Source of the DNA: Rhizophagus irregularis
Taxonomy: Eukaryota; Glomeromycota; Glomeromycetes; Glomerales; Glomeraceae
Direction of reading: 5' to 3'
Length of the DNA stretch: 64,000 bases
Assembly (NCBI RefSeq): GCF_026210795.1
Contig: NC_089432.1
Coordinates: forward strand, 248,001 to 312,000
This document shows, piece by piece, positions 59,159-64,000 of this stretch (its first letter is position 1; each line of letters opens with the position of its first letter). A program made the position numbers and the translations under genes. The notes beneath the pieces were generated by a model. It had not been told where the DNA came from. It did no database searches and saw nothing but the letters and a program-made list of their open reading frames with translations.

Positions 59159-59405
59159 TTAACACGTTTTAAAGCATGAAGCATTACTATGTAAAATAAA
59201 ATTTAAGACTTTTACATTTTTCATCAAATAATCTTTTAATCTATCAATTAAATCAATAATGACATTTCCGCAATAATTACACTTTTGACGAGGTGTTTTT
59301 CGACCACGCCCATCAACTTCTGTAACTTTTTCAAAGTGCTTACGGACGTCTTCTGATGGTGTCTTCCACGAGAAATAATTTTAAAAAAGCTGTTTGCAAA
59401 GAGAT
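59159..59405 (-). pseudogene. BED zinc-finger fragment of a hAT-type transposase
   Basis: Minus strand: VRKHFEKVTEVDGRGRKTPR + QKCNYCGNVIIDLIDRLKDY, a BED-like finger (aromatic start, CxxC) whose closing His/Cys part is degraded before the stop at 59159. The start lies in a different frame from the open frame at 59248-59430. DNA-transposon or domesticated-gene remnant. Confidence 0.5.
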
Positions 59406-59939
59406 CACTAAAGGTTGCTTTAAAATACAATAAAGGTTATTTATTGATTAAAATATAATTACACAATAATAATGCCAATCAATGTTTTAAAACAAAAAAA
59501 AAAAACTTTTATTTATTTTTTATTTATTTTATTTCAAAAGAGTAGTAATTATAGTCTATTGCAAATACAAGTATTTAGCGCCCAAGTGCTTAAGAAAACA
59601 GTATGTGTAGATCTTTAACGTTCATCCCATTAAAAACAGGACCTCGTCCTTCGGTCGGAACTATTTGAGAAAATAGGACTACGTCAATTAACCAAATTTT
59701 AAAAAGAAAAAAGAAAAAAAAAACCACGGACATCTTAGTGATCCTACAAAAACAAATAAAAATAAAACAATCCTAAATAAAAGAAGGACCCGTATTTTGC
59801 TATCGACACAAGGTCGCCACTTGTCAATACTATTAGAAGTGGAATGGTTCACACAATGATGTAAATGTTGTAGTGTATAGAATATGGTTACTACTACATG
59901 TGTAATAAAATGTTGTTTGGCTCTGAATTAATTCTCAAT
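59406..59939. other. No supported gene
   Basis: 59570-59850 is less AT-rich and repeat-like but without recognisable coding content on either strand. Confidence 0.3.
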
Positions 59940-60938
59940 TTAAGTAAAAGTAAGATCTTCTCCAACCGAAGAGCCGATAAAAAGGTCGGTTGAAGCACGA
60001 GGTTTCATGTCCAAGTGAGTGATTCTATACGAATCTAAATTGCCGTTATTATCGACATTGCGTTTGTTAGGTCATCTTTCAAGTTCTTTGGTATCGTCCG
60101 ACGTTTCGCCTTTGTTAAATTGTAACGGTAATGTATTTGGTTAGGGTCGATTACTGAAAAATAATCCAGCTTAAATCCGAATCAAGTTCGACTAATTTTG
60201 CAGGGTCGGTAATTTTGTGGAGATAGGAGCTATAGCAAGTCATACGATTATGATAAATGGCTTGATATTGAGTAAGATCACGTCCCATATCTATACGTTG
60301 ATCTACTTTGTTGATGGAAGTACCAAGCAGTCTAGTTTTTCGTTCTGCGGCGTGATCCCGTCGTTCGCCTCTGGTTATTGCACCGTGTTGGTCTCTTCGT
60401 CTACGTAATTCGTCGAACCATTTTTTACTAACTGGTTCTAAAAGATATTTCTTTTTCTGTTTATTATTGCGATAAACGCGACCATTAGCAGGTATAAAAG
60501 GTCTTAAGTCTATAGGGATTTCTAGTTCCTAAGTTAGATATGGTGAAATTTTTCAAATATCTTACGGTAAATATAAAATTTGTCATGATTAAAGAGGAAT
60601 TGGCGTCCATTGGCTTGATATTTAACTGTACAAGTAATACAGGTAATACCAAGTCATTTAGAGAATATAGTCTTTGTAGGTTGTGTCTGCCATCGTTGAT
60701 GAAGTAAGTTGGCATGGGATGTTTTGTTGTTGATGGTGATAGAGGGACGTGTAGATTGGTGTTTGTTCTTTTTTTTCAAAATATTTAAAAACGGTGTAAA
60801 TATTAATTTTTGATGAGTGATGTAAGCGCGTTGGCCATATGACATGATAAAAGGGGACGGTACGGTACAATTACAATGTTTATTAAGCGCATCAGATTGA
60901 TCAGAATATAGTGCGTTACACGGAATAAAAAATTCCAA
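59940..60938 (-). pseudogene. Broken member of a Rhizophagus repeat-family protein (DUF8211-like)
   Basis: About 1 kb of minus strand with non-AT-rich, clearly coding composition in more than one frame. A long clean stretch around 60480-60150 reads KKWFDELRRRRDQHGAITRG + ERRDHAAERKTRLL, resembling what I remember of the uncharacterised DUF8211 proteins common in Rhizophagus genomes (RW.EEL..RR..QGAITKAER). A final part ends IGSSVGEDLTFT at 59940. At least three frame changes break it. Function unknown; its repeated occurrence suggests association with a mobile element, but that is inference. Confidence 0.45.
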
Positions 60939-60960
60939 AGTAAAATCTATAACGTTTGTA

Positions 60961-62643
60961 TGTAAAATTTAAAAAAGTTTTTGATGTTTTGTTGGTGTTT
61001 TTCTTTGTTCAATGATATTGATATGTTCTAATAATTTCGACCGAATCATGTCGTAAACTCGTAATATTTACTTTGTATACGTCGTGGAATCACTAAAAAA
61101 GTGCGTGAGCATTTTACTGATCTGGTATCTCACATTGGGGAATTTACTCGTTGATATTGGGGTAGAATTAATGTGATAATTTTGTGCGTATTTTCAAATG
61201 AATATCATTGGTGTTTTGTCTCGTAGATCCAGATCTAAGGGTTTAGTCACGTGAAATTTTTTCAGGGAGTTTTTTTGAGGGAGGAAAAGTGACGGGTTTT
61301 GAGAAAGACATATAATATTGTAAAGAAAGTGTAATAATAGTAAAATTGAATAAAATTTTTAAAAGTGTTTAAAAGATAAAATATTAAGATGCAGGAAAGG
61401 GGAAACTCTTAGACCTTTAAAAGAACAATACAGCCCTATACGGGACGAAGTTTTTTTTTTACACACAAAATAATTTTTTACTACCCTCTAAGAGTCTAAG
61501 ACCTTTACCATACGTAAATACTAGTAGGTATGGATTGACAGAGAGAAGGGTAGACTGTTTATTCGCACTTGTTTTGAGTTCTAAGCGATGTTCAAGTAGT
61601 AACAAAAAGTTTATATAGTTTCTTTACTGCGCCATAATAGTGAAAAAATTTAAAAACGTTTTAACTGATTTAAATTGTTTTAAAACATCTGTTTTAAATC
61701 ACGTGCTATCATTAGCTATTATATCGGAATAGGCCACATGAGGTCACGATCTCAAAGTTTAAGAGCATCCTTAACCTGTACTCCTCAGAATTTGATTGGT
61801 CCACACGATACTTTAAACAAAGAAATTTTGCACGATGCCAAATTTTATTTTCTAATTAATTTTCATCATTTTTACTGTGTAATTTGATACCAAGAACAAT
61901 AACTTTTTAATGATTAAATGTAATGATACGCTATACAATATACATCTTGCTACCATAAACTTAAATACAACCATTCTTATCTAATAAATCAGACCTCCCA
62001 AAACTATCCCCTTATAACTAAGAACTGGCTGAATTATTTTTAAGAAAGAATAAAATAATATATTAAAAATTATTTTCTTCCGGTATAATAAAACAGGTAA
62101 TTACAGTACAGTCTACTCCTTTATAACGTTATAAGAAAATTCGTTAACATAGTATAACTCGGCGGGAAAATTTTGTATATTGTGGTAAATTGTATATAGT
62201 ATTGTATTATGGATAACGCATGTCACCTTTAAGTCAATTAAAATGGAAATTCTTTTTCATGTTCTACTATAATAAAAAATATTGTATACATAAATTAAAA
62301 CTATTATATCCTAGTTTATCTTTGGAGTGAAAACCTTAGGTGGATTTAAAGCTAAAAAATCATTTTTTAAATATCATGTCATGTAACACTAGAGAAGTTA
62401 AATTTTCAATGAAAAATTCTTTCTCGAAATTTCTCTTAGGTTTATTGAATATAATAATAGAATTTCAAAAAAAATAATAAAAATAAAAATAAAAAAAAAT
62501 GCGAAAATACATTTGTTATAAAAATTTAAATTTGTTACTTAATAAATTAAACATGTTATTGATTCAATATTAATGTTCAGCACGTAGTACACTGATAACT
62601 TATTAGTCAAAATCATTTCTAAGAAAAATGCACATTGAAATAA
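60961..62643. other. No supported gene
   Basis: 61380-61570 carries a less AT-rich, repeat-like segment with the near-duplicate phrases cttagacctttaaaag and taagacctttaccat. The remainder is AT-rich. Confidence 0.35.
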
Positions 62644-63144
62644 TTATGGAATATTCCGAAATACAGCCCACCCACAATATGCGCACGCTAATTCACTATC
62701 ATCATTATCGCGATGACAGCTGTGATAGACTCCTGATGAGACCATAACTTCTGTTCCAGATGGCGGAAGGTTGCGAGGATCATAAGGTATTTGCATGGTA
62801 TGTGGATTGCTTCCAACATACGTACTACTGTTTGTACCATTAAACATATCACTACTATAACCGTTCATGAAGATAGGATCAATGGCGTATATATAATAGG
62901 CATGTTCTAAATCCCAATAATGCGAAGGGGAAATCATGAATTTATCGATGGCCTGGATAGGATCTGGTCCTTGGTAGGTGACGGTAATAACAGGCGCATT
63001 ATTAGAATCAACACTCCATCGAGCATCTGTAAGTCTAGCAGTAGTTTTGCTTGTACAATCCCAGGTTGTTTGTAGAGCGGAAGCTACGTTAAACATAAGA
63101 GATAAGGATATTACGAAAACAAAGTATTTATTTGGCTTTATCAT
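62644..63144 (-). CDS. Putative secreted protein, 166 aa
   Basis: ATG at 63144. The N-terminus MIKPNKYFVFVISLSLMFNV followed by ASALQ is a typical signal peptide, with cleavage expected about residue 23. The mature part of about 143 residues has four cysteines (WDC near the start; HSC, LAC and AYCGW at the end), which could form two disulfides, plus several aromatic residues and NGTN/NSS glycosylation sites. No known domain recognised. Intronless and isolated. Small secreted proteins are candidate effectors in mycorrhizal fungi; a cell-wall or extracellular role is equally possible. Confidence 0.75.
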   Translation of the reverse strand: MIKPNKYFVFVISLSLMFNVASALQTTWDCTSKTTARLTDARWSVDSNNAPVITVTYQGPDPIQAIDKFMISPSHYWDLEHAYYIYAIDPIFMNGYSSDMFNGTNSSTYVGSNPHTMQIPYDPRNLPPSGTEVMVSSGVYHSCHRDNDDSELACAYCGWAVFRNIP

Positions 63145-63584
63145 CTTTATGTTATTATTGGGTTTATTAGGTTATAAAATTTTGGGCTTACAATTATATA
63201 TTTATTTATATATTTTTTTTAAGACGATCATTAAAATCTATCACTTCTTAAAATTCTTTCTTATTAATTTAAAATAATAAATACTTTTCGCTATCATCGT
63301 TTCAAAATACGTGAACATGTGAAATATGAAAAGCAAAATTTGTGATTTACAGTTTAGCTCAAGAAAGAATGATTTTTGAAACTCTTTTTAAATTTCATGC
63401 AAAAAAAAAAAAAACTCGTGGTTGGAGCATATTTGAATATATTCATGCATTTTCGAAAAAGGCGAGTCCTAATATACTTTTCTTTCAAAAAATGTGAACA
63501 TGTGAAATATGATTTTTGAAAACTCTCTTTTACTAATTAAAATAAGAATTTTTAAGTAAATTCTTTTTAAAATATACCATATAA

Positions 63585-63662
63585 TTTTCAATTTTAAAAA
63601 ATATACCTTCTTTCATACTGGTTTTTAATTTTTAAAAAATATACCTTCTTCCATACTGGATC
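63585..63662. repeat. Two-copy tandem duplication
   Basis: ttttaaaaaatataccttct followed by (t/c)tcatactgg-type ends occurs twice about 40 bp apart. Upstream, gaacatgtgaaatatga is repeated at 63312 and 63490. Confidence 0.65.
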
Positions 63663-63734
63663 GTTGTTGGCGATAAATTAATTAGAAGTTTGAAAGGAAA
63701 AAAGGCCGAAATTGAAAAGACCGAAAAGGGATAG

Positions 63735-63897
63735 ATTCCCGACATCCATTATATTTTCCCGACATGACATTATATTTTCCCGACATGACATTTTCCCGAC
63801 ATGACATTTTCCCGACATGACATTTTCCCGACATGACATTTTCCCGAACATGATATTTTCCCGACATGACATTTTCCCGAACATGATATTTTACCGA
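63735..63897. repeat. Minisatellite, 17-bp unit
   Basis: About nine units of ttttcccgacatgacat, with variants ttttcccgaacatgata and an early unit with an extra tata. It produces open frames of repeated MSCREN on the minus strand that are artefacts of the repeat. Confidence 0.9.
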
Positions 63898-64000
63898 AAT
63901 CAAATTACAAAAAATGATTCACAAAAATACTTGATTTAACTGTAAAAAAAATAAAAATAAAAATAAATTTTATTTTATGTTTATTATATTCATTTAATTT

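Noticed and set aside
63678-63903. Two overlapping frames of 68-73 codons with repeated MSCREN/MSGK
   Set aside because: They are translations of the 17-bp minisatellite.
1-64000. tRNA, rRNA or CRISPR arrays
   Set aside because: I scanned for T-loop GTTCGANNC contexts and for regularly spaced repeats with unique spacers; none formed a convincing structure. The 17-bp minisatellite has no spacers.

Overview
The window is extremely AT-rich eukaryotic DNA with short introns (about 70-100 nt, GTAAGT/GTAAAT donors, TTTTAG-type acceptors). It is crowded with small inverted-repeat elements and carries expanded families of Sel1-repeat proteins, tyrosine-kinase-like (TKL) protein kinases, a TLDc protein, an F-box protein and a TRP-like ion channel. 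From memory of these families, this combination points to an arbuscular mycorrhizal fungus of the Glomeromycotina, most likely Rhizophagus irregularis or a close relative. No tRNA, rRNA, CRISPR array or bacterial-type operon was seen.

Layout. 0-1.8 kb: minus-strand multi-exon gene with a bromodomain and a PD-(D/E)XK-nuclease-like C-terminus, running off the left edge. 4.1-7.5 kb: two tandem minus-strand Sel1-repeat genes. 8-12 kb: a decayed hAT transposase, the tail of a LINE reverse-transcriptase protein, and foldback repeats. 12.6-13.5 kb: plus-strand Sel1 gene, with a decayed duplicate at 36.6-37.8 kb. 13.9-22.3 kb: repeat-dominated (foldbacks, an array of exon-like units, nested MITEs, a cruciform-prone cluster) with a TLDc pseudogene and an HMG-box-like fragment. 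22.7-26.8 kb: a seven-exon TRP/polycystin-like channel of 1230 aa, rebuilt by splicing with reading phases that agree throughout. 30.1-31.6 kb: F-box-type pseudogene. 32.8-35.2 kb: ten-exon TKL kinase with a tail built from seven very short exons. 38.5-53.3 kb: cluster of minus-strand Sel1 genes around a five-exon TKL kinase-Sel1 fusion (47.6-49.8 kb, 625 aa), with a kinase pseudogene and transposon debris. 53.3-64 kb: mostly repeats, with a small acidic two-exon gene, a broken repeat-family gene, a putative secreted protein and a minisatellite at the right edge.

How the parts relate. Six intact kinase-less Sel1 genes, plus one whose annotated start is an internal ATG, all carry the linker that joins kinase to Sel1 domains in the fusion gene, followed by 5-8 Sel1 repeats in a fixed order. 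Three of the kinase-less genes share an upstream block with the fusion gene. The locus therefore looks like an actively evolving family in which Sel1 scaffold arrays have separated from, or recombined with, TKL kinase genes. All functions are inferred from sequence motifs; spliced models are hand-built and untested.
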